Assembly (NCBI GenBank): GCA_938023075.1
Contig: CALHDG010000139.1
Location: forward strand, 1 to 45,979
Direction of reading: 5' to 3'
Length of the DNA stretch: 45,979 nucleotides
Origin: an uncultured Chitinophagales bacterium
GTDB taxonomy: Bacteria > Bacteroidota > Bacteroidia > Chitinophagales > JAHDHT01
The first letter of the stretch is position 1. Each line of letters opens with the position of its first letter. A model generated the notes under the pieces. That model did no database searches, was not told the origin of the DNA, and saw only the letters and a list, made by a program, of their open reading frames with translations. A program made the position numbers and the translations under genes. Shown here piece by piece: positions 25,938-35,862 of the stretch.

Positions 25938-28736
25938 ATGGCAAAAGAGGCAAAAAAAATGTTGTTGTTAGATGCAATGGCTTTAATATACAGAGCGTAT
26001 TATGGCTTAGGCGATAACTTTTTGTTCAATTCAAAAGGGATGAACACCACGGCAATCAGTTTGTTTACCGATAGCTTGAACCGGTTTATCACCAAAGAAC
26101 AACCTACGCACATTGCCATTGCTTTTGATACTCATGCCCCAACGGAACGCGATAAATTTGTGGATGATTATAAAGCCAATCGTCAGGAAATTCCGGAGGA
26201 CTTACTAAATTCTATTCCTTATATCAAGCAAATATTGCAGGGTTTTAAAATTCCTATTTTAGAATTAGATGGCTATGAGGCAGATGATATTATTGGTACC
26301 CTCGCTAAAAAAGCAGGTAGCGAAGGGTATACCGTTTATATGATTACGCCTGATAAAGATTATGGGCAATTGGTCAATGATAAGGTGTTTATGTACAAAC
26401 CACCTTACCGAGGCAAACCCGAAGAAATTTATGGCGTTCCCGAAATTCTCGAAAAGTGGGATATAAAACGAGTGGATCAGGTAATTGATATGTTGGGCTT
26501 GATGGGGGATAAAGTAGACAATATTCCAGGAATACCGGGCGTGGGTGAAAAAACGGCTTGTAAACTGTTGAAGGAATTTGATAACATGGAAAATTTGCTG
26601 GAAAATACCGATCAATTAAAAGGAAAACTAAAAGAAAAAGTTGAAGAGCATGCAGAGTTAGCCCGTGTGTCAAAGCAGTTGGCGACTATCATTATTGATG
26701 TGCCTATTGAGTATAATTTTGATGATTTTATATTAGAAGAACCCGATAAAGAAAGCCTCTCAGCCATTTTTGCGGAGTTGGAGTTTAGAACCATGGGTAA
26801 GCGAATTCTCGGTGATTCGTATAATGTGAATTTAAGTGGTGGCAAAAGCGGACAGCGAGATTTATTCAATCAAGGTGATGCGAATGAAGCGGCTGAAGAA
26901 ACCGCCGAACCAGAAAATGTGGGGAAGACTTTGGCAGATGTAGCTCACGAATATATTTGTGTCAATACCGAAGCGGACATCAAAAAGTTGGCAAAGCATT
27001 TGAATAAGCAAAAGCTCCTTTGTTTTGATACAGAAACCACCGGTATTGATGCGAATGAAGCCGAGTTAGTCGGACTTTCATTTTCAGTGGAACCAACTAA
27101 AGCATGGTACATACCCGTTGAGGAAGACATGGAAAAGGCAAAACAAACGGTGGCTCATTTTAAAACCGTTTTTGAAAACGAAAAGATTGTCAAGGTTGCA
27201 CAAAACATAAAATATGATATGTTAATGTTGAAGTGGTATGGTATTGAGATAAAAGGAACTTTAGAAGATACCATGCTGGCACATTATTTATTAGAACCCG
27301 AAATGCGGCACAACATGACTTTTTTAGCAGAGTCGTATTTAAACTATACACCGGTTGCCATTGAAGAACTTATTGGTAAAAAAGGTAAAAAGCAAGGTAG
27401 CATGCGCGATGCCGACTTAGAAAAAATAACGGAGTATGCCGCTGAAGATGCCGACATTACTTTACAGTTATTTCATTATCTAAAACCTAAAGTAAAAGAT
27501 CAAAATTTAGAAAAACTTTATCATGAAGTAGAAGTGCCTTTGGTGCCGGTATTAGCAGAAATGGAATACAACGGAGTTTTAATAGATAAAGACTTCTTAA
27601 ATCAGTATTCTAAAGAATTAACGGAAGACATTTTTAATATAAGAGAAAAAATATATAAAGAAGTTGGAGAGGAATTTAATTTAGATTCGCCCAAGCAATT
27701 GGGTACGATGTTATTTGATAAAATGGAAATTCCTTATAAAGGAAAAAAGACCAAAACCGGGCAATATTCTACCAATGAAGAAACCTTGTTGAAGTTGGCT
27801 GAAGAACATCCGATTGTGAATGAAATATTAGAATACCGGACTTCCAATAAGTTAAAGTCTACTTATGTAGATGCATTACCAACGCTAATTAATCCACGCA
27901 CAGGTCGAATTCATTCATCTTTTAATCAGGCTGTGGCGGCAACCGGCAGGCTAAGTTCCAACAATCCAAATTTACAAAATATACCGATTAGAACAGAGAA
28001 GGGTAGGCGAGTAAGAGAAGCTTTCATTCCCCGAAACAATGATTTTGTAATGTTATCCGCCGACTATTCGCAAGTGGAGTTGCGCATTATTGCCGCTTTA
28101 AGTAAAGATGAAACGATGATACAAGCCTTTAAAGATGGCATTGATATTCACAAAGTAACTGCCTCTAAAGTATATAAAGTAAGTGTTGATGAAGTGGACG
28201 ACACGATGCGCCGCAATGCCAAAACGGTTAACTTTGGGTTGATTTATGGTATTTCGGCTTATGGCTTATCACAACGGTTAAAAATTCCGCGTAAAGAAGC
28301 ACAAACGTTAATTGATGAATATTTTACGGAGTATCCCTTCATTAAAAAATATATGGAAAGCATGAAAGAATTTGCCCGTGAACATGGTTATGTTGAAACC
28401 ATTTTAGGCAGACGGCGAAAACTAAAAGACATCAATTCAAGAAATGCTACCGTTCGCGGTTTCGCCGAACGCAACGCGGTCAACTCACCTATACAAGGTA
28501 CTGCTGCCGATTTGGTGAAAGTTGCTATGATAAAAATACATCAGGTGATGCAAGAACGGAACTTACAATCCAAACTCATTTTACAAGTACACGATGAATT
28601 GGTTTTTGATGCCCACAAAAACGAGCTAGACGAACTTCGGGAGTTAGTAGTGGAAAATATGGGTAATGCCATTCCAATGGCAGTACCTTTAGTAGTTGAC
28701 TCGGGGCTTGGGGCACATTGGTTGGAGGCGCACTAG
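25938..28736 (+). CDS. polA: DNA polymerase I
   Basis: A 932-residue repair and Okazaki-fragment polymerase with all three activities apparently intact. The 5'-3' exonuclease (about 1-290) has LLLDAMALIYRAYYGL and DGYEADDIIGTLA. The 3'-5' proofreading domain (about 350-530) keeps its DxE motif in CFDTETTGID near residue 364. The polymerase domain (about 570-932) has DYSQVELRIIAALS (motif A, near 709), RRNAKTVNFGLIYGISAYG (motif B) and QVHDELVFD (motif C, near 885). The frame is open from an ATG at 25869, but a promoter at 25881-25910 lies inside that extension, and MAKEAKKMLLLDAMAL is where relatives begin, so 25938 is chosen. Confidence 0.97.
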   Translation: MAKEAKKMLLLDAMALIYRAYYGLGDNFLFNSKGMNTTAISLFTDSLNRFITKEQPTHIAIAFDTHAPTERDKFVDDYKANRQEIPEDLLNSIPYIKQILQGFKIPILELDGYEADDIIGTLAKKAGSEGYTVYMITPDKDYGQLVNDKVFMYKPPYRGKPEEIYGVPEILEKWDIKRVDQVIDMLGLMGDKVDNIPGIPGVGEKTACKLLKEFDNMENLLENTDQLKGKLKEKVEEHAELARVSKQLATIIIDVPIEYNFDDFILEEPDKESLSAIFAELEFRTMGKRILGDSYNVNLSGGKSGQRDLFNQGDANEAAEETAEPENVGKTLADVAHEYICVNTEADIKKLAKHLNKQKLLCFDTETTGIDANEAELVGLSFSVEPTKAWYIPVEEDMEKAKQTVAHFKTVFENEKIVKVAQNIKYDMLMLKWYGIEIKGTLEDTMLAHYLLEPEMRHNMTFLAESYLNYTPVAIEELIGKKGKKQGSMRDADLEKITEYAAEDADITLQLFHYLKPKVKDQNLEKLYHEVEVPLVPVLAEMEYNGVLIDKDFLNQYSKELTEDIFNIREKIYKEVGEEFNLDSPKQLGTMLFDKMEIPYKGKKTKTGQYSTNEETLLKLAEEHPIVNEILEYRTSNKLKSTYVDALPTLINPRTGRIHSSFNQAVAATGRLSSNNPNLQNIPIRTEKGRRVREAFIPRNNDFVMLSADYSQVELRIIAALSKDETMIQAFKDGIDIHKVTASKVYKVSVDEVDDTMRRNAKTVNFGLIYGISAYGLSQRLKIPRKEAQTLIDEYFTEYPFIKKYMESMKEFAREHGYVETILGRRRKLKDINSRNATVRGFAERNAVNSPIQGTAADLVKVAMIKIHQVMQERNLQSKLILQVHDELVFDAHKNELDELRELVVENMGNAIPMAVPLVVDSGLGAHWLEAH

Positions 28737-28900
28737 GATTTATCTTTCTTTAAAAGATGGAAAACCTAAACATTCCATTTGGTATAACAATGAACATGAA
28801 ACTTAATTTCTATTGATGATTTGAATTGATTTTTGAAAAAATTGGACTAACTCATCAAAGTGGTTGTTATTTGCTTGTTTTCGAGTGTCTTTGTTTTTTT

Positions 28901-29087
28901 GTTTGTACGAAGAACCGAAGTTTGCAAACTAGCCCCGATTGCAGCGGTTATGCCATTTTAAGTGGCTTTTGCAGCGCAGGCAAATGGCATTTGAGCGGAA
29001 AGCGGGACTATCGTTATTATAATGCTACAAGGTTTCGCTTCAAAAAAAAAAAATTGATGCAAAAGCGTGAACTACTTTATGGTTTAG
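28901..29087 (+). ncRNA. Family-2 structured 3' element, copy 2
   Basis: On the plus strand, 165 bp past the polA stop. The core (28929-29010) runs CTAGCCCCGATTGCAGCGG, ATGCCATTT, a variable loop, AAATGGCAT, TTGAGCGGAAAGCGGGAC. GGTTTCGCTTCAAAAAAAA follows, as in copy 1. It explains the spurious upstream extension of the next gene. The start of the gap (28737-28900) shows nothing else. Confidence 0.75.
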
Positions 29088-29146
29088 TAATGCGTAGAAA
29101 CTACAAAGCAAACATTACTTTTCCGTGGCTATCCGTCTCATTCAAT

Positions 29147-29917
29147 ATGAGAATAATTTGTGTTTTGCTGATGACCCTATTCGCCTATAGCCTGCAAGCG
29201 CAGGTTAATATAGATGGAGCCCAGTTGGTTGATGCGCTCACCAATCCTTCCGATACTGCGTACAATGAAAAATATAATAACAAGCATACGCATTATATAA
29301 ATTTATCGGCGGGCTTTTTTAATCCGGTTAAATTTTCTTTTAGCCTTGCCAACATTAATAGTATTGATGGTAACCCCAGTCCCTCCCTTAACTTAGATTA
29401 TAACTACAGTGTAAACAGCAACCTTAGCCTCGGTGCTTTTGCTAATTACTATCGGGTAAATGCCCAATATACTCCGAGCATAGATGAGTTAGGTACTATA
29501 CTTGGAGAAAGTGCAGAATGTATCAATCAGATTGGTAGTCTCGAAGATATTTTGAATGGCTTAGACTGCATTAGCAATCAAATTAGTGGCGAGAATACAA
29601 CGATAAAACAACGGTTAAATGTAGTCACCTTAGGTGGTAAGTTAAGCCTTCATAAAAGGATACTTCCTAAAATTGATACTTATGCAGCAGGTTATCTTGG
29701 TTACAGTTTTAACCAAAGAGAAACCTTGGTTGAATCCGTTTTAGAAGATTATGCAGCTGAATTACTCAACAAATCTTCGGTAGAAGTTCCTTCTTTTATG
29801 TACTTTGTTAATGCTGGTGCACGTATATATATAAATAAAAATGTAGGCGTTTACGGAGAGTTTGGCTATGGCAATATTCATTTAGCCAGGTTAGGTGTTA
29901 CTTACCGGTTTTTATAA
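29147..29917 (+). CDS. Outer-membrane beta-barrel-like protein
   Basis: A 256-residue protein of unknown function. From ATG 29147 it begins with a clean signal peptide (MRIICVLLMTLFAYSLQAQ). The rest alternates polar and hydrophobic residues in short strands (YINLSAGFFNPVKFSFSLA, NLSLGAFANYYRVNA, VGVYGEFGYGNIHLARLG) and ends YRFL with a C-terminal aromatic residue, as outer-membrane barrels do. A loop holds two Cys (ECINQ, LDCISNQ). The frame is open from 28826, but that extension translates repeat family-2 copy 2 and starts at TTG, so it is rejected. Role unknown. Confidence 0.75.
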   Translation: MRIICVLLMTLFAYSLQAQVNIDGAQLVDALTNPSDTAYNEKYNNKHTHYINLSAGFFNPVKFSFSLANINSIDGNPSPSLNLDYNYSVNSNLSLGAFANYYRVNAQYTPSIDELGTILGESAECINQIGSLEDILNGLDCISNQISGENTTIKQRLNVVTLGGKLSLHKRILPKIDTYAAGYLGYSFNQRETLVESVLEDYAAELLNKSSVEVPSFMYFVNAGARIYINKNVGVYGEFGYGNIHLARLGVTYRFL

Positions 29918-29998
29918 GAAGGAAGTTAATCTCATTCCTTTTTAATATTCATATTAAGATTTTGAAACTGCTGTTCTTCGTAAAATACAAAGCCTATT

Positions 29999-31639
29999 TT
30001 ATTTCCTCAACCATTCCAAAAAAACATCAGGTGATTGTGCATTTAAAGTTTGAGCTGCCTCTAAATATCCTTTTCTTGCCGCACAAACGCCATAATAAAT
30101 ATCTTGTATACCGGCAATGCTATGGGCATCGGGATTAATAGAAATTTTTACTCCTTTTTCTAAAGCATAGGGTATTAAACGCCAATCAATATCTAAACGA
30201 TGTGGGCTAGCATTTAACTCAATAACCACCTTATTAGCCGCGCAAGCATCAATTATTTTTTTATGATTTATAGGATAGCCTACGCGTGCCAAAAGTAATC
30301 GTCCTGTCATATGCCCCAGAATATGCGTATATGGATTTTCGATAGCTTTGATGAGTCTATCCATTGCCTTAGCTTCCTCCATTTTTAGGTTAGAGTGAAT
30401 GGAGGCGATTACCAAATCAAAAGTTTGGAGTATGCTGTCATCATAATCTAAACTGCCGTCGCTTAAAATATCACATTCAATGCTTTTAAAAATTTTGAAG
30501 GGTGCCATTGTTTGGTTTAGTTGGTCTACTTCTTGATGTTGCTGCTCAATTTCTTCTTCTTTTAAACCGCCTGCATAAAATGCTGCTTTAGAGTGGTCGG
30601 AAATGACGAAATATTCGTAGCCCAATTCTTTACACGCCTCCGCCATTTCTTTCAAGGTATTACTGCCGTCGCTGTAGGTGGAGTGGTTGTGCACTACGCC
30701 TTTTATATCAGCCGGTTTAATTAAGTTGGGCATTTTATCTACTAACTGTAATTCTTGTAAGCCTTCTCTCAATTCAGGTTCAAAGTAAGGCAGTTGCAAA
30801 CTTTGGTAAATAGCTTCTTCTGATGGAAAGTTACCTTTTAAATTATTGGCTTTAGTTAATTGAAGATGCGCTGCAGTAGCAGTACTTTTAAACCAAAGGA
30901 GAGGAAAGTGCATCTCTTCAGCAAATATAATTTCGAAAGCAATCCCCTGAATGGTAGACCCTTCTATTTTTTGAGTGGATACATTTAAGGTATCTACCGC
31001 CTTCTTCAAAAAATCAATTAGTGCTTTTTCGTCTTTTTGTAAAGCAATAATTTCTATCTTTTCTATAATATCTAATTTACGTCTTATTGCTCCGGTAAAC
31101 TGACAGCCGGTAAAGCCTTCTTCGTATAAATCTTTTAATAAACTGTCTCCAACTCTTAAAGCGTCGGCATAATGATATTTGTGGCGGTTTTTTAAATAGT
31201 ATTCTAAAGCGGTTTTAATATTGTCTTGTGTTTTTTCACCGAAGCCTTTTAGCAAGGTTAAGTGGTTTTCTTCGCATGCATACAATAATTCACCGGCAGA
31301 TTCAATGCCCAATTGTTTCCATAAAACTCCCAGTTTTTTGGCTCCAATTCCTTTTAAACTAATCAACTCTAATAAGCCATTAGGGGTTTGCTCAATAACA
31401 GCCTCTAATTGTGGTAAAGCACCCGTGGTGAGTATCGTTTCAATTTTGGCAACTACGGCTTTCCCAAAACCTTTAATGGCTGCCATCTCCTCCGTTTCCA
31501 TTTTTTTTAATGGCTTTTCTAAGCGCGTTATTTGAAAAGCCGCATTCGCATAGGTTCGGGTTTTAAACGGATTTTCCCCATGCAGCTCTAATAACTTGCC
31601 CAATAGTTTAAAGTATTGCGCTACTTCTTTGTTACTCAT
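29999..31639 (-). CDS. PolX-family protein with PHP nuclease, polymerase site degenerate
   Basis: A 546-residue PolX protein: helix-hairpin-helix N-terminus (about 1-130), Pol-beta-like palm (about 150-290) and PHP phosphoesterase domain (about 310-546). The PHP metal ligands look intact: VVHNHSTYSDGS, ISDHSKAAF, ECDILSDGSLD, IASIHSNL, HILGHMTGR and NPDAHSI. In the palm, the site that in working PolX reads GSxRR...DxD here reads GAIRRKLDIIEKIEII: the first Asp is Lys and the second Glu. DNA synthesis is therefore doubtful while 3'-5' exonuclease or AP-site nuclease activity is plausible. Repeat copy F ends 15 bp upstream of the start, leaving no room for a separate promoter. Confidence 0.9.
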   Translation of the reverse strand: MSNKEVAQYFKLLGKLLELHGENPFKTRTYANAAFQITRLEKPLKKMETEEMAAIKGFGKAVVAKIETILTTGALPQLEAVIEQTPNGLLELISLKGIGAKKLGVLWKQLGIESAGELLYACEENHLTLLKGFGEKTQDNIKTALEYYLKNRHKYHYADALRVGDSLLKDLYEEGFTGCQFTGAIRRKLDIIEKIEIIALQKDEKALIDFLKKAVDTLNVSTQKIEGSTIQGIAFEIIFAEEMHFPLLWFKSTATAAHLQLTKANNLKGNFPSEEAIYQSLQLPYFEPELREGLQELQLVDKMPNLIKPADIKGVVHNHSTYSDGSNTLKEMAEACKELGYEYFVISDHSKAAFYAGGLKEEEIEQQHQEVDQLNQTMAPFKIFKSIECDILSDGSLDYDDSILQTFDLVIASIHSNLKMEEAKAMDRLIKAIENPYTHILGHMTGRLLLARVGYPINHKKIIDACAANKVVIELNASPHRLDIDWRLIPYALEKGVKISINPDAHSIAGIQDIYYGVCAARKGYLEAAQTLNAQSPDVFLEWLRK

Positions 31640-31654
31640 GGGGTGAAAATACGG

Positions 31655-31820
31655 CTTAGGAATGAGAAAAAATAAATTTGCTATCTGACTTTACCGTTTT
31701 CCGATATACTTCCTCAAAAAGCCTTGCCTTCCCGAAGTTTCAGGAAGCCTTCGTTTTTCAACTATTCTATCAAAAAATAGCTTTCTCAGCATTGGGAAAT
31801 TTTTTCTCCTCATTCCTAAG
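31655..31820 (-). repeat. Family-1 fold-back repeat, copy F
   Basis: A 166-bp copy with perfect 12-bp ends: CTTAGGAATGAG (31655-31666) and CTCATTCCTAAG (31809-31820). Inside are TTTTCCGATATACTTCCTCA and TATTCTATCAAAAAATAGCT as in copy A. The apex pairs CTTCC with GGAAG, where copy D pairs GTCTTAG with CTAAGAC, so pairing is kept while bases change. Confidence 0.85.
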
Positions 31821-31838
31821 TTTTTAAACTATCCCGAC

Positions 31839-31878
31839 CTTTTTCTTTCGAAAAAGCCCACCTACCGAAGTATCGGTA
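31839..31878. other. Two adjacent small hairpins
   Basis: CTTTTTC-TTTC-GAAAAAG (31839-31856) and TACCGA-AGTA-TCGGTA (31863-31878) lie between copy F and the kinase gene. They may form leader or repeat structures. From 31879 to 32181 nothing else was seen; a 68-codon minus frame across this region is not convincing. Confidence 0.4.
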
Positions 31879-32181
31879 CAGGCAAGGCTCTTCAACAATT
31901 GAAGGGGAATTAGTCTGGCTGACTTTGTATAGTAAAATAACTAATGCTTCTATTAAAATGGTAGTAGTACCAATATCATAAAATTCATTTGATAAAATGA
32001 AAGCATTAATAATAAGGAGCATTTCATCTTATAAAAGACGGATATGCAGTTAATTTATTGTATTTTGCATTAGTGTATCAACCATACATTTGTTAAAACA
32101 TATAACCTTATCGGTCGTATAAATAATAAGAGAACGATGCATATTATTGAAAAACCTCATAATAAAAATTAGCTATTTAAA

Positions 32182-35100
32182 ATGATTCAGGAAATAAAAA
32201 AAGAAACAACTCGTATTGTAGGCATAGGCGCTTCGGCTGGTGGTTTGGAGGCAATTAAAGCTTTTTTCTCCTCTACTTTAAATGGCGAGTCTATAGAAGT
32301 TAGTCAAGCAAGTAACCCAGCTTATGTTATTGTTTTGCATCTATCGCCCGATTACAAAAGTTTAATGGTAGATTTATTGGGCAAACAAACGGCATTACCG
32401 GTGCATCAAATTAAGCACAATACCAAAGTAAAGCCAAACAATATTTATATTATCCCACCTAAAAAGCAACTTACTTTAGCCGGCACTACTTTAAAGCTCA
32501 GCCCCAGAATTGGACCCGGTAGTTTCCACCCCATTGATGTTTTTTTTAGTTCGTTGGCACTTGAACAAAAAGAGAATGCGATATGCGTTGTACTTTCTGG
32601 TAGCGGTAATGATGGCACTAAAGGCATTGTAGATGTTAAAAAAGCGGGAGGAATGACCATTGTTTCTGACCCCAGCTTTGCCAAGTTTGACAGTATGCCC
32701 AAAAATGCAATTAATACCGGCTTTGTTGATTTGGTTTTATCGCCAGATGAAATGTTGAAAGAAATTGTACACTATGTTGAATTAACTAAAAATGGTAATG
32801 ATGAAGATTTAGCACACAAAATTTCGTTAGATAAAAATAACCTTGCCCGTATTTTTGAGTTGATAAAAGAAAAAACGGATATTGACTTTAGCACCTACAA
32901 AAAAAATACAATTGTTCGTAGAATACAACGCCGCATGGCGGTAACTCAAAAACAAAACCTGAAAAAGTACTTTGAGTATATGTACTTAAATGAAAACGAA
33001 ATACACTTGTTAAAAAATGAGTTTTTAATTGGTGTAAGTAGTTTTTTTAGAGACCAGGAAGCTTTTTGGTTTATAGAAAATGAAGTAGTACCAAAAATAT
33101 TTGAAAGTATAAATAATACTGATGAGCTGCGTATTTGGTGTCCGGGCTGTTCTACTGGTCAAGAAGCCTATTCGTTAGCTATTTTATTCGACCAATATTC
33201 CCAATCCAATAAAATGTATAATCGAATAAAAATTTTTGCTACCGACATTGATAAAAGTGCTTTAGAAAAAGCCAACATAGGCGAATATCCGATAAGTATT
33301 GACAATGAAGTGCCGCAACACTTATTAGAAAAATATTTTACGGTAACGGCTGAAAACACCTATAAAGTGGTGCAAAATATAAGAGACCGCGTTGTTTTTG
33401 CCTATCACAATTTATTAAAAGACCCGCCTTTTACCAAAATTAATTTTATTAGTTGTAGAAATTTATTGATTTACATTGATGCCGAAATGCAAAAGACCAT
33501 TATGAGCGTTTTTCATTACGCGCTAAAAAGCAAGGGTTTTTTGTTTCTGGGCAGTAGCGAAACCTTAGGTAGTTATGTGCACAAAGACATTGCTGTGTTT
33601 GATAAGAAACAGAAAATATATTATGTAAAAGAAACGGCTAAGTTTCTTTCTGGCAGTTTTTTAGATAAGAATATTACGCTACCAGTTAGCAATAGTTTTT
33701 CATATAAAAAAGATACCGAAACGACCACTCCTTTTGTAAAAAGCATAGAAAAATTCTTCAACAGTCAGTTGATGGATAGTTACATCCCGCCCAGTATTTA
33801 TGTGGATAAAAAAATGGATATACTGCACCTGTATGGCAGCACGGATGCTTACTTAAAACTGCCTCGCAATACGGTTCGGTTAAATTTTGAAGACATGATA
33901 GAAGAATCGTTGCGTATTGTTTTATCTGCCGGTGTTAAACGAGCCTTTAAAAAAAATAAACCTACTTATTATGTAGATGTTGACTGCACGCTTTTGGAAG
34001 TACCCAAAGTAATTGATATTGATATTGTACCACACTTTATTGAACATATTAATCAAACGGTAGTTAGAATTTCTTTTATTAATGTAAAAGAAACTAATAA
34101 AAAGAAAACAAAAACAACAGAGGTTAAAATAGAAGAGTTTACCAAAACACGTATTACCGATTTAGAATACGAATTAAAAGAGTATCAACAAAACTTGCAA
34201 TCGGTTACTCAAGAAATGGAAACTACCAATGAAGAACTACAAGCTACTAATGAAGAATTGCTTTCTTCTAATGAAGAATTACAAAGTACTAATGAAGAGT
34301 TACAATCGGTTAACGAAGAGTTGCTGACAGTTAATGCCGAACATCAAGCAAAAATTGGAGAGCTTACCGAGCTGAATGATGACATGCATAACCTGTTAAA
34401 AAACATAGATGTTGGAACCATATTTTTAGATAAAAATTTAAACATTAGGCGCTTTACCGATGCTGTAAACATTGGCTTAAATTTACGAAATAGAGATATT
34501 GGTAGACCAATTGATGAAATCCGGTTAAAATTTGACTATCCAGATTTGAGGCAAGATGTTGTAAAAGTACTGGCAACTGGTGAAGTTATTGCTCAAGAAT
34601 TATTGACCGAAAATGAACAATGGCTAATGGCACATATTTTACCATACCGAACCACTACCGGTTTAACTAACGGCATTGTTATTACCTTATATAACATTAC
34701 CGAAATAAAAAACTTGAATAAAGTGTTTGAAGATGTTGCCGAAAAATACCGTTTAGAAAATGATAAACTGAATGCCATATTAGAGGGCTTTCCAGACATT
34801 ATGCTACAGCTCGATAAAAAAGGGACTATAGTAGAAGTAATTGTGGGCGACAAATACGAAAATCCTTTAACCTCCTCTAAAAACATACTATCAACTGTTA
34901 AAGCTAAAAACATAGCTAATGTAGATTTTATTTCAACTGATTTAAGAACGGCTATTTTAAAGACTTTTAAAGAATGTTTAAAAACGAGGAAAAGTAAAAT
35001 AGAAACGATTTCGTTTAACCATTTAAATGGTAGCCATCAATTTATTGAAGCCAGATTTAGCCCAATTAAAAACGGCAATGTAACCATTGTAATGAGAGAT

Positions 35101-35862
35101 GCAACTGAATTAGAAAATACCAAGTTTGAACTAAACGAAAAGCTGGAAGAATTAAAAGAAAGTAACCAAAAGCTGCAAAAATATATTAAGGCTAATTTAG
35201 AGTTAGAAAAATTTGCTTACGTTGCCTCTCATGATATGAAAGAACCCCTTAGAAGTATTATTTCTTTCAGTCAGTTAATTCAACGAAAAATTGAAAAAAA
35301 GGACACCTCAAATTTAGATGAGTTATTAGAGTTTATTACCACTTCTGGTCAGCGTATGTTTAAGCTAATTGAAAATATGTTGGAGTACTCGAGAATTGAA
35401 AGTAAAGATTTTAACCCCAAACTAATCAACCTTCACAAAATAGTAGCCACCATAATTAAGGAGCACGTAGTTGGTATAAAAAGTAAAAATATTACTATAA
35501 AGGTAGATGAATTAGGGGAAATAATTGGAGACGAAATGTTGATTCACGAACTTTTCCAAAACCTGATAAGTAATGCTATCAAATTTACCAACAAAGCCAA
35601 ACCTATGATTACCATCAAAAATAAAAGTACCAAAACTGATTATAAATTCTCAATAAAAGATAACGGAATAGGTATTGAAGAAGCATACTTTGATCATATT
35701 TTCACCTTGTTTAAACGCTTAGAAAATAGAAAAGATTATGATGGTACCGGAATAGGTTTATCTATATGCAAAACTGTAATAGAAAAGCACAATGGTAATA
35801 TATCTGTAAAATCTAAATTAAACAAGGGGGCAGAGTTTATTATTTCTATTCCAAAAGGGTAG
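32182..35862 (+). CDS. CheB-CheR-PAS-histidine kinase fusion
   Basis: A 1226-residue signalling protein without signal peptide. CheB methylesterase (about 8-200) has its Ser in [15 protein letters not shown] and the Asp region GSGNDGTKG but no receiver in front. CheR methyltransferase (about 220-490) has the SAM motif [16 protein letters not shown] near 320 and CRNLLIYI. A linker coiled coil (about 660-735) contains six 7-residue units of the TNEELQS type. Two PAS-like regions (about 735-1000) lead to a HisKA domain with His near 1016 ([11 protein letters not shown]) and an ATPase with [11 protein letters not shown] and [11 protein letters not shown]. The family is known; the methylated substrate is not, as no chemoreceptor gene lies nearby. 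It has no receiver, so its phosphate must go to a separate protein. Confidence 0.93.
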   Translation: MIQEIKKETTRIVGIGASAGGLEAIKAFFSSTLNGESIEVSQASNPAYVIVLHLSPDYKSLMVDLLGKQTALPVHQIKHNTKVKPNNIYIIPPKKQLTLAGTTLKLSPRIGPGSFHPIDVFFSSLALEQKENAICVVLSGSGNDGTKGIVDVKKAGGMTIVSDPSFAKFDSMPKNAINTGFVDLVLSPDEMLKEIVHYVELTKNGNDEDLAHKISLDKNNLARIFELIKEKTDIDFSTYKKNTIVRRIQRRMAVTQKQNLKKYFEYMYLNENEIHLLKNEFLIGVSSFFRDQEAFWFIENEVVPKIFESINNTDELRIWCPGCSTGQEAYSLAILFDQYSQSNKMYNRIKIFATDIDKSALEKANIGEYPISIDNEVPQHLLEKYFTVTAENTYKVVQNIRDRVVFAYHNLLKDPPFTKINFISCRNLLIYIDAEMQKTIMSVFHYALKSKGFLFLGSSETLGSYVHKDIAVFDKKQKIYYVKETAKFLSGSFLDKNITLPVSNSFSYKKDTETTTPFVKSIEKFFNSQLMDSYIPPSIYVDKKMDILHLYGSTDAYLKLPRNTVRLNFEDMIEESLRIVLSAGVKRAFKKNKPTYYVDVDCTLLEVPKVIDIDIVPHFIEHINQTVVRISFINVKETNKKKTKTTEVKIEEFTKTRITDLEYELKEYQQNLQSVTQEMETTNEELQATNEELLSSNEELQSTNEELQSVNEELLTVNAEHQAKIGELTELNDDMHNLLKNIDVGTIFLDKNLNIRRFTDAVNIGLNLRNRDIGRPIDEIRLKFDYPDLRQDVVKVLATGEVIAQELLTENEQWLMAHILPYRTTTGLTNGIVITLYNITEIKNLNKVFEDVAEKYRLENDKLNAILEGFPDIMLQLDKKGTIVEVIVGDKYENPLTSSKNILSTVKAKNIANVDFISTDLRTAILKTFKECLKTRKSKIETISFNHLNGSHQFIEARFSPIKNGNVTIVMRDATELENTKFELNEKLEELKESNQKLQKYIKANLELEKFAYVASHDMKEPLRSIISFSQLIQRKIEKKDTSNLDELLEFITTSGQRMFKLIENMLEYSRIESKDFNPKLINLHKIVATIIKEHVVGIKSKNITIKVDELGEIIGDEMLIHELFQNLISNAIKFTNKAKPMITIKNKSTKTDYKFSIKDNGIGIEEAYFDHIFTLFKRLENRKDYDGTGIGLSICKTVIEKHNGNISVKSKLNKGAEFIISIPKG

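Noticed and set aside
26265-26673. Two overlapping minus-strand frames (94 and 116 codons) inside polA
   Set aside because: They are antisense shadows of a well-conserved gene; no start signals or family resemblance.
28826-29146. N-terminal extension of the barrel-protein frame (107 codons)
   Set aside because: It starts at TTG and translates family-2 repeat copy 2; a clean signal peptide begins at ATG 29147.
31816-32022. 68-codon minus-strand frame
   Set aside because: It begins in AT-rich DNA and ends over repeat copy F and two hairpins; no family resemblance.
34200-34330. DNA tandem repeat or CRISPR-like array in the CheB-CheR-kinase gene
   Set aside because: The 21-bp periodicity encodes 7-residue coiled-coil units in frame and differs at synonymous sites; it is protein structure, not an array.
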